From Geobacillus subterraneus (GTDB taxonomy: Bacteria; Bacillota; Bacilli; Bacillales; Anoxybacillaceae), in NCBI RefSeq assembly GCF_001618685.1, contig NZ_CP014342.1, positions 3,286,001 through 3,350,000 of the forward strand: a stretch of 64,000 nt of DNA, written 5' to 3'. A program made the position numbers and the translations under genes. The notes under the pieces are model-generated. The model was given only the letters and a program-made list of their open reading frames with translations, made no database searches and was not told the origin of the DNA. Shown here one piece after another: positions 16,100 through 24,231 of this stretch. Each line of letters opens with the position of its first letter. The first letter of the stretch is position 1.

Positions 16100-16212
16100 C
16101 GCTCCTCCCCTCTGTTTCCCAACGATATGGTCGGGTGCTGTTGGTGGAAGCGGATGGACTCTGTTTCCCGCTAAGAGAAAGGGAAGCGGCTTCGGGCGTT
16201 TATCTTAATTAG
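16089..16212 (+). pseudogene. ISLre2/UPF0236-type transposase fragment, 3' part
   Basis: Removing the IS4 element and one target copy joins this frame to 12829-12961 without a shift. It reads APVSLLPSVSQRYG, then RVLLVEADGLCFPL, and RVLxVEADG is a familiar UPF0236 segment. It ends at a TAG at 16210 where the TnpB element begins, so the remaining C-terminal half is absent. Confidence 0.6.
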
Positions 16213-16271
16213 GCGAGAAGACTCCCACTTCGACGAAGCGAAGCGGAGTAAGTGGGAGATGAATCGCCTTA

Positions 16272-16314
16272 ACTATATTTTGCTGAAAATAGGATAGATT
16301 CAGTAAAATATAGT
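16272..16314. repeat. inverted repeat in front of tnpB
   Basis: ACTATATTTTGCTGAA pairs with TTCAGTAAAATATAGT around an 11-base loop (15 of 16 pairs). It ends beside the AT-rich -10 region of tnpB, so it may be an operator or a leader hairpin. Confidence 0.7.
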
Positions 16315-16342
16315 ATAATATAGTTAGATGGGAGGTGAAAAA

Positions 16343-17590
16343 ATGTATTTTTGTATCAAACAACAGCTAAATGGTTTGACCAAAGAAGAATACTTGACTC
16401 TTCGAGAACTGTGCCATATTGCCAAGAACATGTACAACGTCGGATTGTACAATGTCAGACAATACTATTTTGAACACAAGGAATTTCTTAATTATGAGAA
16501 AAACTATCATCTTGCAAAAACTAACGAAAACTATAAGCTGTTAAACAGCAACATGGCACAGCAAATTTTAAAAAAGGTCAATGAAGCCTTTAAATCTTTC
16601 TTTGGTTTGATCAGTCTTGCCAAACAAGGAAAATATGACTACAAAGCTATCAGTATTCCAAAATATCTTAAAAAAGATGGCTTTCATTCACTGATCATTG
16701 GCCAGATTCGTATAGACGGCAATAAATTCACGATACCGTATTCTCGCCTATTTAAAAAGACTCACAAGCCTATCACGATAACGATTCCGCCTGTGTTGCT
16801 GGACAAAAAGATTAAGCAGATTGAAATCATTCCTAAGCATCATGCCAGGTTCTTTGAGATTCAGTACAAATATGAAATGCCTGAAGATCAAAGAGAATTA
16901 AATGACCAAAAAGCACTGGCCATTGATTTAGGATTAAACAATCTTGCCACTTGTGTCACATCAGACGGCAGATCATTCATCATTGATGGGCGGAGATTAA
17001 AAAGTATAAATCAATGGTTTAACAAAGAAAATGCCAGACTTCAAAGCATGAAAGATAAGCAAAAAATCAAAGGCACGACTCGTAAACAGGCGTTGCTTGC
17101 TATGAATCGCAATAATAAAGTGAATGATTATATCAACAAGACTTGCCGTTACATTATTAACTACTGTATTGAAAATCAAATTGGCAAACTTGTCATTGGC
17201 TATGCGGAAACATTACAACGCAATATTAATCTAGGAAAAAAGACAAATCAAAACTTTGTCAATATTCCTCTCGGTAACATAAAAGAAAAATTAGAATATC
17301 TTTGTGAATTTTACGGCATTGAATTCTTGAAACAGGAAGAATCATATACGTCTCAAGCCAGCTTTTTTGACGGCGATGAGATTCCTGAATATAATGCCGA
17401 CAATCCAAAAGAATATAAGTTCAGCGGCAAACGTATTAAGCGCGGCTTGTATCGAACAAAGTCTGGCAAACTAATTAATGCTGATGTCAATGGCGCATTA
17501 AACATCTTAAAGAAAAGTAAAGCTGTAGACCTGAGTGTCTTATGCTCTAGCGGCGAAGTGGACACGCCTCAAAGAATAAGGATTGCTTGA
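16343..17590 (+). CDS. tnpB: TnpB RNA-guided nuclease lacking the zinc ribbon
   Basis: This 415-residue protein has an N-terminal wedge-like region (1-180), then RuvC motifs: Asp195 in [12 protein letters not shown], Glu289 in IGYAETLQ, and Asp381 in [10 protein letters not shown]. The catalytic triad is complete. The segment between the second and third motifs (about 330-380, [17 protein letters not shown]) has no CxxC pairs, whereas most TnpB proteins carry a four-cysteine zinc finger there. The ATG at 16343 follows GGGAGGTGA. TnpB cuts DNA matching the element's guide RNA and so helps the element persist. AT-rich composition and element ends show horizontal origin. Confidence 0.85.
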
Positions 17591-17655
17591 AGCAGTCAAA
17601 CTTCTTTGGAAGCCCCCACTTCAAATTTTCGCTAGAAAATTAAGTGGGGGTAGTT
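17480..17655 (+). ncRNA. candidate TnpB omega/right-end RNA
   Basis: TnpB guide RNAs are read through the 3' end of tnpB into the right end, with the guide lying just outside the element. Here that tract ends with the hairpin AAGCCCCCACTT/AAGTGGGGG and GTAGTTCAC. The guide would then be the DNA after about 17655. Extent is inferred from the family. Confidence 0.45.
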
Positions 17656-18139
17656 CACGGACCATGATCACCCAAATCGATGGAATAGGGCGGAGAAAGG
17701 GAAGTTGGAGGAGGAAGAACCCCAGAGGGCAGCCTCGGCCCCGAAGAAGGCCAAGTGAGTCGAACAGGCCAAACGGGAGGCAGGACGGCGGTGGCGGATG
17801 TGAGGCGACAAAACATCCTGTGTCTTCAACCGTCATCGGGGACGCCCATCGATCAAGCGTTGCCGGCTCTTCGCGATGGTGGTTGGATGTAAAAAATGAG
17901 ACTAAATGGAGTCACCTCATGATGAGGGATGAGAGTACAAAAGCGCTTACGGATATAAACTCCTGAAAATGGCCCAATCACCCGTGATTTCAAAATTCCA
18001 TAGGGAGCCAAAAAACGTTCTCCACCAAGTCTTGGCCGACTCGAATTTCAAAAAACGATCGAATTCCCGCCGCATAAATGGTAAAATAGAAGCACAGACT
18101 AGTTCCTGTATCCTGCACGAATCAAGGAGGTTAGCCATC
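17656..18139. other. gene-free stretch after the TnpB element
   Basis: No credible gene is seen. Open frames in several frames have no ribosome site or recognisable family. The composition is like the host rather than the AT-rich element, so this is probably decayed chromosomal or transposase DNA. Confidence 0.45.
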
Positions 18140-18286
18140 ATGGAAGGAAAACCGATCTACTACGATGGCAGCGGTCATCTGCCTAGCGAAAATGAAAGCG
18201 GTGTCAAAAGCGAGCCGTTTACGCTCACGGATGAGATACGAAAACAAATCAGCGGCAATCCGTTTGCTGTGGAACAAAGCGAATAA
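18140..18286 (+). CDS. small hypothetical protein (48 residues)
   Basis: A 48-residue acidic protein begins MEGKPIYYDGSGHLPSENES and ends FAVEQSE. It is supported by a near-perfect AAGGAGG ribosome site 8 bases before the ATG and a terminator 15 bases after the stop. It has no membrane segment, cysteine or known motif. I do not recognise the family; short hydrophilic proteins of this kind in Bacillaceae are often sporulation-related, but nothing here proves that. Confidence 0.65.
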   Translation: MEGKPIYYDGSGHLPSENESGVKSEPFTLTDEIRKQISGNPFAVEQSE

Positions 18287-18300
18287 CCGATCCGCACGTC

Positions 18301-18327
18301 AATTGCCTCAAGGGCAATTTTTTTTTG
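18301..18327 (+). terminator. terminator after the 48-residue gene
   Basis: AATTGCC pairs with GGCAATT around TCAAG and is followed by a long T-run. Confidence 0.8.
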
Positions 18328-18337
18328 GGCAAATGAT

Positions 18338-18366
18338 TTGCCAAATTCGCATCTTCTTTCTATAAT
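18338..18366 (+). promoter_or_regulatory. promoter of the azoreductase gene
   Basis: TTGCCA (18338-18343), 17 bases, TATAAT (18361-18366). Confidence 0.65.
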
Positions 18367-18384
18367 TATCTCTTGTTCGAGATA
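18367..18384 (+). promoter_or_regulatory. MhqR-like operator
   Basis: TATCTC-TTGTTC-GAGATA is a perfect 6-bp inverted repeat directly after the -10 box. It resembles the MhqR box (TATCTC...GAGATA) that controls quinone-responsive azoreductase genes in B. subtilis. Confidence 0.6.
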
Positions 18385-18467
18385 TTTGGAGTAGAGATAA
18401 ATGCATGTCGTTTTTACAAACGGCAAACACTAAAATGCTGAGATCATCAAGAAAGGGAGTATGCATC

Positions 18468-19103
18468 ATGACGAAAGTATTGTACATCACCGCCCATCCC
18501 CACGACGATACACAATCGTACAGCATGGCGGTCGGGAAGGCGTTTATCGACACGTACAAGCAAGTGCATCCGGATCATGAAGTGATTCATCTCGACTTGT
18601 ATAAAGAATACATTCCGGAAATCGATGTCGACGTATTCAGTGGATGGGGCAAGCTCCGTTCTGGCCAATCGTTTGAACAGCTCTCGGCCGAGGAAAAAGC
18701 GAAAGTCGGACGGATGAACGAGCTGTGCGATCAGTTCATCTCCGCGGACAAATACGTGTTCGTCACGCCGATGTGGAACTTTTCTTTCCCGCCCGTATTG
18801 AAAGCGTACATTGACGCGGTGGCGGTGGCCGGAAAAACGTTCAAGTATACCGAACAAGGGCCGGTTGGGCTGCTCACCGATAAAAAAGCACTCCACATTC
18901 AGGCGCGCGGCGGTTTTTATTCGGAAGGCCCAGCGGCAGCGATGGAAATGGGACACCGCTATTTAAGCGTCATTATGCAGTTTTTCGGCGTGCCATCATT
19001 TGAAGGCTTATTCGTCGAGGGGCATGCGGCCGTGCCGGAAAAAGCGGAAGAAATTAAGGCAAACGCCATTGCCCGGGCGAAAGACTTGGCCCATACATTT
19101 TGA
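18468..19103 (+). CDS. azoR: FMN-dependent NADH azoreductase
   Basis: This 211-residue flavodoxin-fold quinone/azo reductase reduces quinones and azo compounds by two electrons with NADH, protecting thiols from electrophiles. Family features are the N-terminal [10 protein letters not shown]...SYS phosphate-binding loop, [19 protein letters not shown] near residues 102-120, and ARGGFY near 144. The ATG at 18468 follows GAAAGGGAG; the in-frame extension to 18405 overlaps no ribosome site. The operator upstream suggests induction by quinones or diamide through an MhqR-type repressor encoded elsewhere. Confidence 0.9.
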   Translation: MTKVLYITAHPHDDTQSYSMAVGKAFIDTYKQVHPDHEVIHLDLYKEYIPEIDVDVFSGWGKLRSGQSFEQLSAEEKAKVGRMNELCDQFISADKYVFVTPMWNFSFPPVLKAYIDAVAVAGKTFKYTEQGPVGLLTDKKALHIQARGGFYSEGPAAAMEMGHRYLSVIMQFFGVPSFEGLFVEGHAAVPEKAEEIKANAIARAKDLAHTF

Positions 19104-19178
19104 TCCATGCGGGCAAGATTTGTTTTTCTATTCCGCTGCGGCAGGAAATATTGCTTGGGAAATGGCTCTCGGCTCATC

Positions 19179-19213
19179 GAGGGAGGTTCTCCGTTCGGAG
19201 GGCCTCTTTTTTT
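19179..19213 (+). terminator. terminator after azoR
   Basis: GAGG...CCTC encloses the tighter hairpin TCTCCGTTCGGAG, followed by seven T residues. Confidence 0.6.
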
Positions 19214-19278
19214 GTTGTATCAGCCGCATGAAACAGAAACGTACTGCGACGTTCGTATACGCCAGTTAGACAACGTAT

Positions 19279-19287
19279 GGTATAATA
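19279..19287 (+). promoter_or_regulatory. extended -10 promoter of the PP2C phosphatase gene
   Basis: TGGTATAAT is an extended -10 (TGnTATAAT) 35 bases before the GTG start; no strong -35 is visible. Confidence 0.5.
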
Positions 19288-19321
19288 AACCATATAAACG
19301 AAGAGTGGAGGTTCACCGTTT

Positions 19322-21229
19322 GTGAACGAACATAGACAAAACGAGTTAATGCGTCTGCACAGCGCGGCGGCAGCGTTGGCGGCCATGCTGTTTGGCTTGC
19401 TTTTGTTCGTTGCAGGGCGGCTCCCTTTTTCGCCTAGTTTCTATCATTCTATTCATCTTGCTTTAGGGCTTGCCGCCGTTGTCGTCTGTTGGCTTGTCGC
19501 CGTGCAAGGGTGGGTCGTGTTTCCTCACACGCTGTCGATGGAACGGCTTGTGATGGGGGCGCTGTTTTTCTCCTCAGGGACGCTGTTTTCGTTTCATTTT
19601 CTCCTTTCATTCTCAGACGTCGGTGAGGCGTCGCTGTTTTCGCTTGCCGCTCGCTTTACGATCGCTTGGGGGCTGCTCTTTTTATTTTCGCGTCCGGACG
19701 AGGTGATGGAGCGTCGCAGCGGCCAGCGTTGGCAGGCGTTTTTAGCCGCCTTTGCTTATACAGTGGCGGTTGGGCTATTCATTCATGTTACGGCGCCGCT
19801 TTGGCTGGAAGATCGGACGAGCCGCTGGCCGCTTTGGTGGCAGGCGGGAGAAGGGGCGGTCGGTTTGCTTGATGCGGCCGCGGCTGCGCTTGTATGGCGT
19901 CGCTATCGGCAGGGCGGCTCTCCTGCACTCTTGTACTGGCTGATGGCGTTGCTGCTGTTTGCCTTTGGCCAAGTGCTGCTTCTGCTCGGCAACGGGCATG
20001 TGCTATGGGGGCAGCTGTACGAAGTGGCCGGATTTTTGTATGTCGTGCGCGCGATGTATGTGGAAACGATCGAAAAGCCATATGTGGAGCTGAAGCAACA
20101 CGAACAGCAGCTGGAAATGATGGCGAACGCCCTTGGCGAGGGGTTGATGATGTTAGACCGGGATGGACAAATCGTTTGGATGAACCCGGAAGCCGGTCGG
20201 CTGATCGGTGTCGTCCCTGAGGAAGCGAAAGGAAAGCCGTTATTTTCCTTTGTATCGCTCGCCGGGCCGAACGGTGACGCGTGGGATTGGAAGCAGCTGC
20301 GCCGTGTTGTCAAACGGCTGAAAAGCGGCGAAGTGATTCGCGTCGAAGAAGAGCCGTTTTGTCGTCGCGACGGCGTTTGTTTGCCGGTGAGCTATACGCT
20401 GGCGCCAGTGATGGAAAACGGCGCACTGACGGGGCTAGTCGCCGTGCTGCGCGACGTGACAGAGAAAAAAGAGAAGGAGCGGCTTGAACGCGAGCGTGAA
20501 CAGCTCGATTTTGAACTGTCGCTCGCTGCGAATATGCAGCGATCGCTCTTGCAGACGTCTTCGAAAGCGAACTTGCCGTCCTATGTCGACATCGGCGTCC
20601 TCAGCGTTCCTGCTCGGGTATTAAGCGGCGATTTTTACCACTTTTCCGTCCACCAAACATCCGTCTCAGTCGGCATTGCCGATGTGTCGGGAAAAGGCAT
20701 TCCAGCCGCGATGCTGATGACATTGATGAAATTTATTTTAGACCGGACCGTTCATTACGGGACGCAGCCGCATGTGTATCTTGACTTGTTGAACCGGTTC
20801 GCCTATGATTACACAGAACCGTCGATGTTTGTGACGATGTTTGTCGGCAATTACAACGAAAAAACACACACGTTTTCGTATGCGTGCGCCGGGCATGAGC
20901 CGGCGCTTCTATACCGGGCGAAAACGAAACAATGCGTCCCGCTGCACGCCAAAGGATGCGCGCTCGGCTTGTTTCCGCAATTTTCGTTTGAAACTAAATC
21001 GGTGGTGCTAGAACCCGGTGATTTTGTGCTGTTGTACACGGACGGCGTGACAGAAAAGCGCGGAGAAGAAGCGGCCGATGACTTTTCCGTCCTCGCCTCA
21101 ATGGTCGCACGAGTCAACCTCGACCAGCCTGCCGCACAAACCGTCCGCGAGTTGTACGAGCAGGTGAAGGCGTATCACCAATACGAACAAAAAGACGATC
21201 AGACGTTGCTTTTATTGCGCCGCCGTTGA
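19322..21229 (+). CDS. membrane PAS-PP2C phosphatase, probable SigB-pathway activator
   Basis: This 635-residue protein has about seven or eight hydrophobic segments in residues 15-250, a PAS domain (about 265-385, LMMLDRDGQIVWMNPEAGRL), a short coiled coil (EKKEKERLEREREQLDF), and a SpoIIE/RsbU-type PP2C domain (about 410-635) with metal-site motifs SGDFYHF, IADVSGKGIP, DGVTE and DDQTLLL. Such phosphatases dephosphorylate RsbV-like antagonists to release sigma factors. It lies tail-to-tail with rsbV-rsbW-sigB, so it is the likely input phosphatase. RsbU needs RsbT and RsbP has no membrane part, so the membrane sensor here is a different design. GTG start after GGAGG. Confidence 0.8.
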   Translation: MNEHRQNELMRLHSAAAALAAMLFGLLLFVAGRLPFSPSFYHSIHLALGLAAVVVCWLVAVQGWVVFPHTLSMERLVMGALFFSSGTLFSFHFLLSFSDVGEASLFSLAARFTIAWGLLFLFSRPDEVMERRSGQRWQAFLAAFAYTVAVGLFIHVTAPLWLEDRTSRWPLWWQAGEGAVGLLDAAAAALVWRRYRQGGSPALLYWLMALLLFAFGQVLLLLGNGHVLWGQLYEVAGFLYVVRAMYVETIEKPYVELKQHEQQLEMMANALGEGLMMLDRDGQIVWMNPEAGRLIGVVPEEAKGKPLFSFVSLAGPNGDAWDWKQLRRVVKRLKSGEVIRVEEEPFCRRDGVCLPVSYTLAPVMENGALTGLVAVLRDVTEKKEKERLEREREQLDFELSLAANMQRSLLQTSSKANLPSYVDIGVLSVPARVLSGDFYHFSVHQTSVSVGIADVSGKGIPAAMLMTLMKFILDRTVHYGTQPHVYLDLLNRFAYDYTEPSMFVTMFVGNYNEKTHTFSYACAGHEPALLYRAKTKQCVPLHAKGCALGLFPQFSFETKSVVLEPGDFVLLYTDGVTEKRGEEAADDFSVLASMVARVNLDQPAAQTVRELYEQVKAYHQYEQKDDQTLLLLRRR

Positions 21230-21278
21230 CATCAGCGTTCAGATCGCCCGATGCGTAAGGCGGCGCTTTCTTCTGCCG

Positions 21279-22058
21279 TTATGACGGATAGGCGGTGGCA
21301 AGCTGCCGCTTCAGCTTTTCGATCGCCCGCTTTTGAATGCGGCTGATCGTCATTTGCGAGACGCCGAGCTGTTCGGCGAGCGAGCGCTGCGTTTCTCCGC
21401 GGCGGAACACCGCCTCGATGACGATCCGCTCCTGCTCGCTCAGCTTGCCGATCGCTTCCTGCAAGTCAAGCCGCTCGATGAGCGCCTCGACCTCGTCCGT
21501 TTCATCAGCAAGAAATTCGCCGATGGTTGTCGCGTCCTTTTCCCCGTCCTGCACCGGGGCATCGATGGAAATCGCCTGATAATGGTCGCGGCCAGCCAAA
21601 ATCTCAATCGTTTCTTCGACCGATAACCCTAAATGGCTCGCGATTTCCTCGATGTTCGGCGACCGCTCAAGCGTAACGGTCAGCTCATCGATCGCCTTCT
21701 GCACTTTGCTTCCTTTTTCTTTCACCCGGCGCGGCACCTGGATATACCACGCTTTGTCGCGCAAATAATTTTTCATATAACCGATCAAGCTTTTCATCGC
21801 GTACGATTCGAAGCTTGTTCCTTGCTTCGGGTCGTAATGCTCAAGGAGGCGCAAAAACGATAACCGCCCGACTTGAAATAAATCCTCGTAAAAATCGGGG
21901 CGGCTGCGCGCCATTTTTTTGGCCGCGGCCGCAATGAGCGGCTCGAAGCGAACGAGCAGCGCCGTCGCCGCTTCTTCCGTCTTTGTCTGTTGATAGGCGG
22001 AAATGAGGGCGTCAAGCTTGCTCTTGGACAGAGGAGGGGGATATACATTCATGGGCAT
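21279..22058 (-). CDS. sigB: RNA polymerase sigma factor SigB
   Basis: This 259-residue sigma-70 group 3 factor has region 2 (EDLFQVGRLSFLRLLEHYDP, then SYAMKSLIGYMKNYLRDKAW), region 3 (about 115-170), and region 4 with the helix-turn-helix RRGETQRSLAEQLGVSQMTI. It directs the general stress regulon. The start ATG at 22058 (alternative 22052) follows GAAGGAGAGC, overlapping rsbW by 47 bases, so translation is coupled to its inhibitor. A SigB-type promoter before rsbV indicates autoregulation. Orthology to SigB rather than SigF rests on the rsbVW neighbours and the lack of spoIIA partners. Confidence 0.88.
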   Translation of the reverse strand: MPMNVYPPPLSKSKLDALISAYQQTKTEEAATALLVRFEPLIAAAAKKMARSRPDFYEDLFQVGRLSFLRLLEHYDPKQGTSFESYAMKSLIGYMKNYLRDKAWYIQVPRRVKEKGSKVQKAIDELTVTLERSPNIEEIASHLGLSVEETIEILAGRDHYQAISIDAPVQDGEKDATTIGEFLADETDEVEALIERLDLQEAIGKLSEQERIVIEAVFRRGETQRSLAEQLGVSQMTISRIQKRAIEKLKRQLATAYPS

Positions 22059-22500
22059 GCTCTCCTTCGCCGCGATGGCGGAATTTCGTCAGGCGGACTT
22101 CTGTTCCGCTTGTTGTCGTGACACTCACATCGTCCATGAGCGCTTCCATTAAAAAGAGGCCGAGACCGCCGATTTTGACGTCCTTAAGCGGCTTAGCGGA
22201 CAATGGGGCCGCTTGCTTCGCCGCCTGTTTGTAATCAAATCCTTTCCCTTCATCTTTAACGATGATCGTTAAGGCATCGGCACCCATCTCAAAGCGGAGA
22301 TGAATCATTCCCCTTTTTCCGTTGTACGCATGCAAAACAGCGTTATTGCACGCCTCGGAAACAGCGACTTTCATATCTTCAATCTCTTCATATGAGAATC
22401 CCATCTTAGCGGCCAGCCCATACAACGTCAAACGCGCGACATCGATAAACTGTGCATCGGCTGGAATCGATAGCTGTACGACGGTTTCGTGCTCTTTCAT
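22012..22500 (-). CDS. rsbW: anti-sigma-B factor, serine kinase RsbW
   Basis: This 162-residue GHKL-fold kinase has the N box AVSEACNNAVLHAY, the G1 motif VKDEGKGFD and the G2 region GGLGLFLMEALMDDV. It binds SigB to keep it inactive and phosphorylates RsbV; dephosphorylated RsbV frees SigB. It overlaps rsbV by four bases and sigB by 47 bases, fixing the stoichiometry of the three proteins. Length and motifs match B. subtilis RsbW. Confidence 0.92.
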   Translation of the reverse strand: MKEHETVVQLSIPADAQFIDVARLTLYGLAAKMGFSYEEIEDMKVAVSEACNNAVLHAYNGKRGMIHLRFEMGADALTIIVKDEGKGFDYKQAAKQAAPLSAKPLKDVKIGGLGLFLMEALMDDVSVTTTSGTEVRLTKFRHRGEGEHAHECISPSSVQEQA

Positions 22501-22847
22501 GATTGGCCCCCGACCCTTTCTGTCGTATCGTTCGTTTCGGAAAAAAAGTAAGATACTCCCGTTAAGTCAAACAAGCGCTGCACTTTGGGCGGCACGTTCT
22601 CAATGGCAAACTGCGCTCCTTGTTTCTTTCTCGTTTTCAACAGTGCGACAAACATGCCGATGCCGGTGCTGTCGATATACGTCAATTCGTCTAAACGGAT
22701 GACAAGCAGTTTCCTTGCATCATTGGCGAGCGGCTCGACGGCGCGCCGAAACTGCTCGGCTGCCGCTAAATCAAGCTCCCCTTTTATGTATACTACGTGC
22801 CGGTCTGACTGTTCGTCATGAACGATATGAAATCGTTTCCTGTCCAT
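22497..22847 (-). CDS. rsbV: anti-anti-sigma factor RsbV (STAS)
   Basis: This 116-residue STAS-domain protein has the phosphorylation motif TYIDSTGIGMFVALL, whose serine is the RsbW target, and an N-terminal KGELDLAAAEQFRRAV strand-helix. The unphosphorylated form binds RsbW and releases SigB. The ATG at 22847 follows GAGGTGAACGAAC. It is the first gene of rsbV-rsbW-sigB, with a SigB-type promoter about 80 bases upstream. Confidence 0.92.
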   Translation of the reverse strand: MDRKRFHIVHDEQSDRHVVYIKGELDLAAAEQFRRAVEPLANDARKLLVIRLDELTYIDSTGIGMFVALLKTRKKQGAQFAIENVPPKVQRLFDLTGVSYFFSETNDTTERVGGQS

Positions 22848-22928
22848 GTTCGTTCACCTCAAATGATCGATCGTTTGTCTTCAGGATCGTTAATCAGGTT
22901 GTCCGCCGCTTAGGCGTTTACAATGGAT

Positions 22929-22955
22929 ATACCCATATTTTATACTATTTGAAAC
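22929..22955 (-). promoter_or_regulatory. SigB-dependent promoter of rsbVW-sigB
   Basis: On the reverse strand GTTTCAAA (22955-22948), 13 bases, GGGTAT (22934-22929). This fits the SigB consensus GTTTaa-N12-15-GGGTAT and implies positive autoregulation. Confidence 0.75.
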
Positions 22956-22977
22956 AGAAAAGGGGCGGAGATGATCC

Positions 22978-23361
22978 ATGTTCGAAAAATGGAAAGAATG
23001 GGCGAGGGCGCTGAAACGGGAAATTTTTGTCTTGTATTCAGCCAGTCGCGATCGGCGCGTCTCTGTCTGGCTGCGGCTCTTTATGCTTGGCGTTGCGGCG
23101 TATGCGTTCAGCCCGGTCGATTTGATCCCCGATTTCGTTCCGGTTCTCGGGTACGTGGATGATTTGTTGCTTGTGCCGCTGGGCATTTACTTGGCGCTAA
23201 AATGGCTGCCGAAAGACATCGCCGCTGAACACCGGGCAAAGGCGGAAGAGCTCGCTGGGCGCGGCAAGCCGACCAACTGGGTCGCCGGGGCGCTGATCAT
23301 CCTTTTATACGTGTGGCTTGGCGTTTGGCTGCTTCGGTGGTTGATTTCGCGGACATTTTGA
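22978..23361 (+). CDS. YkvA-family membrane protein (DUF1232)
   Basis: This 127-residue protein has the DUF1232 core RLFMLGVAAYAFSPVDLIPD followed by GYVDDLLLVPLGIYLALKWLP, and a C-terminal membrane segment (about 100-120). The SPVDLIPD motif is diagnostic. Function is unknown; the family is common in Bacillaceae. The ATG at 22978 overlaps the body of the divergent rsbV promoter region by position (promoter at 22929-22955), so the two genes share a short control region, and this gene might be SigB- or stress-related. Confidence 0.75.
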   Translation: MFEKWKEWARALKREIFVLYSASRDRRVSVWLRLFMLGVAAYAFSPVDLIPDFVPVLGYVDDLLLVPLGIYLALKWLPKDIAAEHRAKAEELAGRGKPTNWVAGALIILLYVWLGVWLLRWLISRTF

Positions 23362-23455
23362 TCTTCCCGTCCGCTTTTTTCGATGGCGGAGGCGGGGGAT
23401 TTGCCCATTAAGCAGGCCGCGTCATGATTGTTCAGGCTTTCCCGTTCCGTTCGCT

Positions 23456-23483
23456 TTGACGCTGGTGTCTTTTGGGCTACAAT
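23456..23483 (+). promoter_or_regulatory. promoter of ung
   Basis: TTGACG (23456-23461), 16 bases, TACAAT (23478-23483), 40 bases before the start codon. Confidence 0.65.
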
Positions 23484-23523
23484 GATAAAAGGGAAAAAGC
23501 CGATGGCAAAGGAGTTGCTCGCA

Positions 23524-24213
23524 ATGCCGATTCTCAAAAACGACTGGGCTCCGCTGCTTGAAGAGGAGTTTCAAAAGCCGTACTACTTAAAGCTGCGCGA
23601 GTTTTTAAAAGAGGAGTACCGGACGCGGACAATTTATCCGGATATGCACGATATTTTCAACGCCCTTCATTATACACCGTATGCAAACGTCAAAGTCGTG
23701 CTGCTCGGGCAAGATCCGTACCACGGACCGGGGCAGGCGCACGGGCTTAGTTTTTCCGTCAAGCCGGGCGTGCCGGTGCCGCCGTCCTTAGCGAACATTT
23801 TTAAAGAGCTGCATGACGACCTTGGCTGCTATATACCAGATAACGGCTATCTCGTCAAATGGGCTGAGCAAGGGGTGCTGTTGTTAAACACGGTGTTGAC
23901 GGTCCGCCGCGGCCAGGCGAACTCCCATCGCGGCAAAGGGTGGGAATATTTCACTGACCGCGTCATTGAGCTCGTCAACGAAAAAGACGATCCGGTCGTC
24001 TTTTTGCTTTGGGGCCGGAACGCGCAAGAGAAAAAAGAACGGATTACGAATCCGCGCCATCTGATTATTGAAGCGCCGCACCCGAGCCCGTTTTCCGCCG
24101 CGCGCGGCTTTTTCGGCCATCGCCCGTTTTCGCGGACGAACGCGTTTTTAACCAAGCACGGACGCGAACCGATCGATTGGCAAATCGAGAACATCGGCGC
24201 CCGCGCTGAATGA
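23524..24213 (+). CDS. ung: uracil-DNA glycosylase, family 1
   Basis: This 229-residue enzyme removes uracil from DNA, starting base excision repair. The water-activating loop [13 protein letters not shown] carries Asp64, and the leucine-loop motif [13 protein letters not shown] carries His186; both family motifs are intact. The ATG at 23524 follows AAGGAG with 9-base spacing and gives the usual length; the upstream ATG at 23503 has no ribosome site. It is followed 18 bases later by ywdI, the order seen in B. subtilis. Confidence 0.95.
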   Translation: MPILKNDWAPLLEEEFQKPYYLKLREFLKEEYRTRTIYPDMHDIFNALHYTPYANVKVVLLGQDPYHGPGQAHGLSFSVKPGVPVPPSLANIFKELHDDLGCYIPDNGYLVKWAEQGVLLLNTVLTVRRGQANSHRGKGWEYFTDRVIELVNEKDDPVVFLLWGRNAQEKKERITNPRHLIIEAPHPSPFSAARGFFGHRPFSRTNAFLTKHGREPIDWQIENIGARAE

Positions 24214-24231
24214 AGAAAGGGGGAAGACATC

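Larger units (their letters stand above)
16206..17655 (+). mobile_element. stand-alone TnpB element (IS200/IS605-like, no TnpA)
   Basis: The left end has GGCGAGAAGACTCCCACTT...AAGTGGGAG (16213-16252) and the right end AAGCCCCCACTT...AAGTGGGGG (17611-17648), subterminal hairpins of the type seen in IS200/IS605 elements. Only tnpB is present, so movement would need TnpA from elsewhere. Boundaries are approximate. Confidence 0.75.

Noticed and set aside
12962-17655. Composite transposon bounded by two identical ISs
   Set aside because: The IS4, IS110 and TnpB elements are different families, and the target duplication flanks only the IS4 element.
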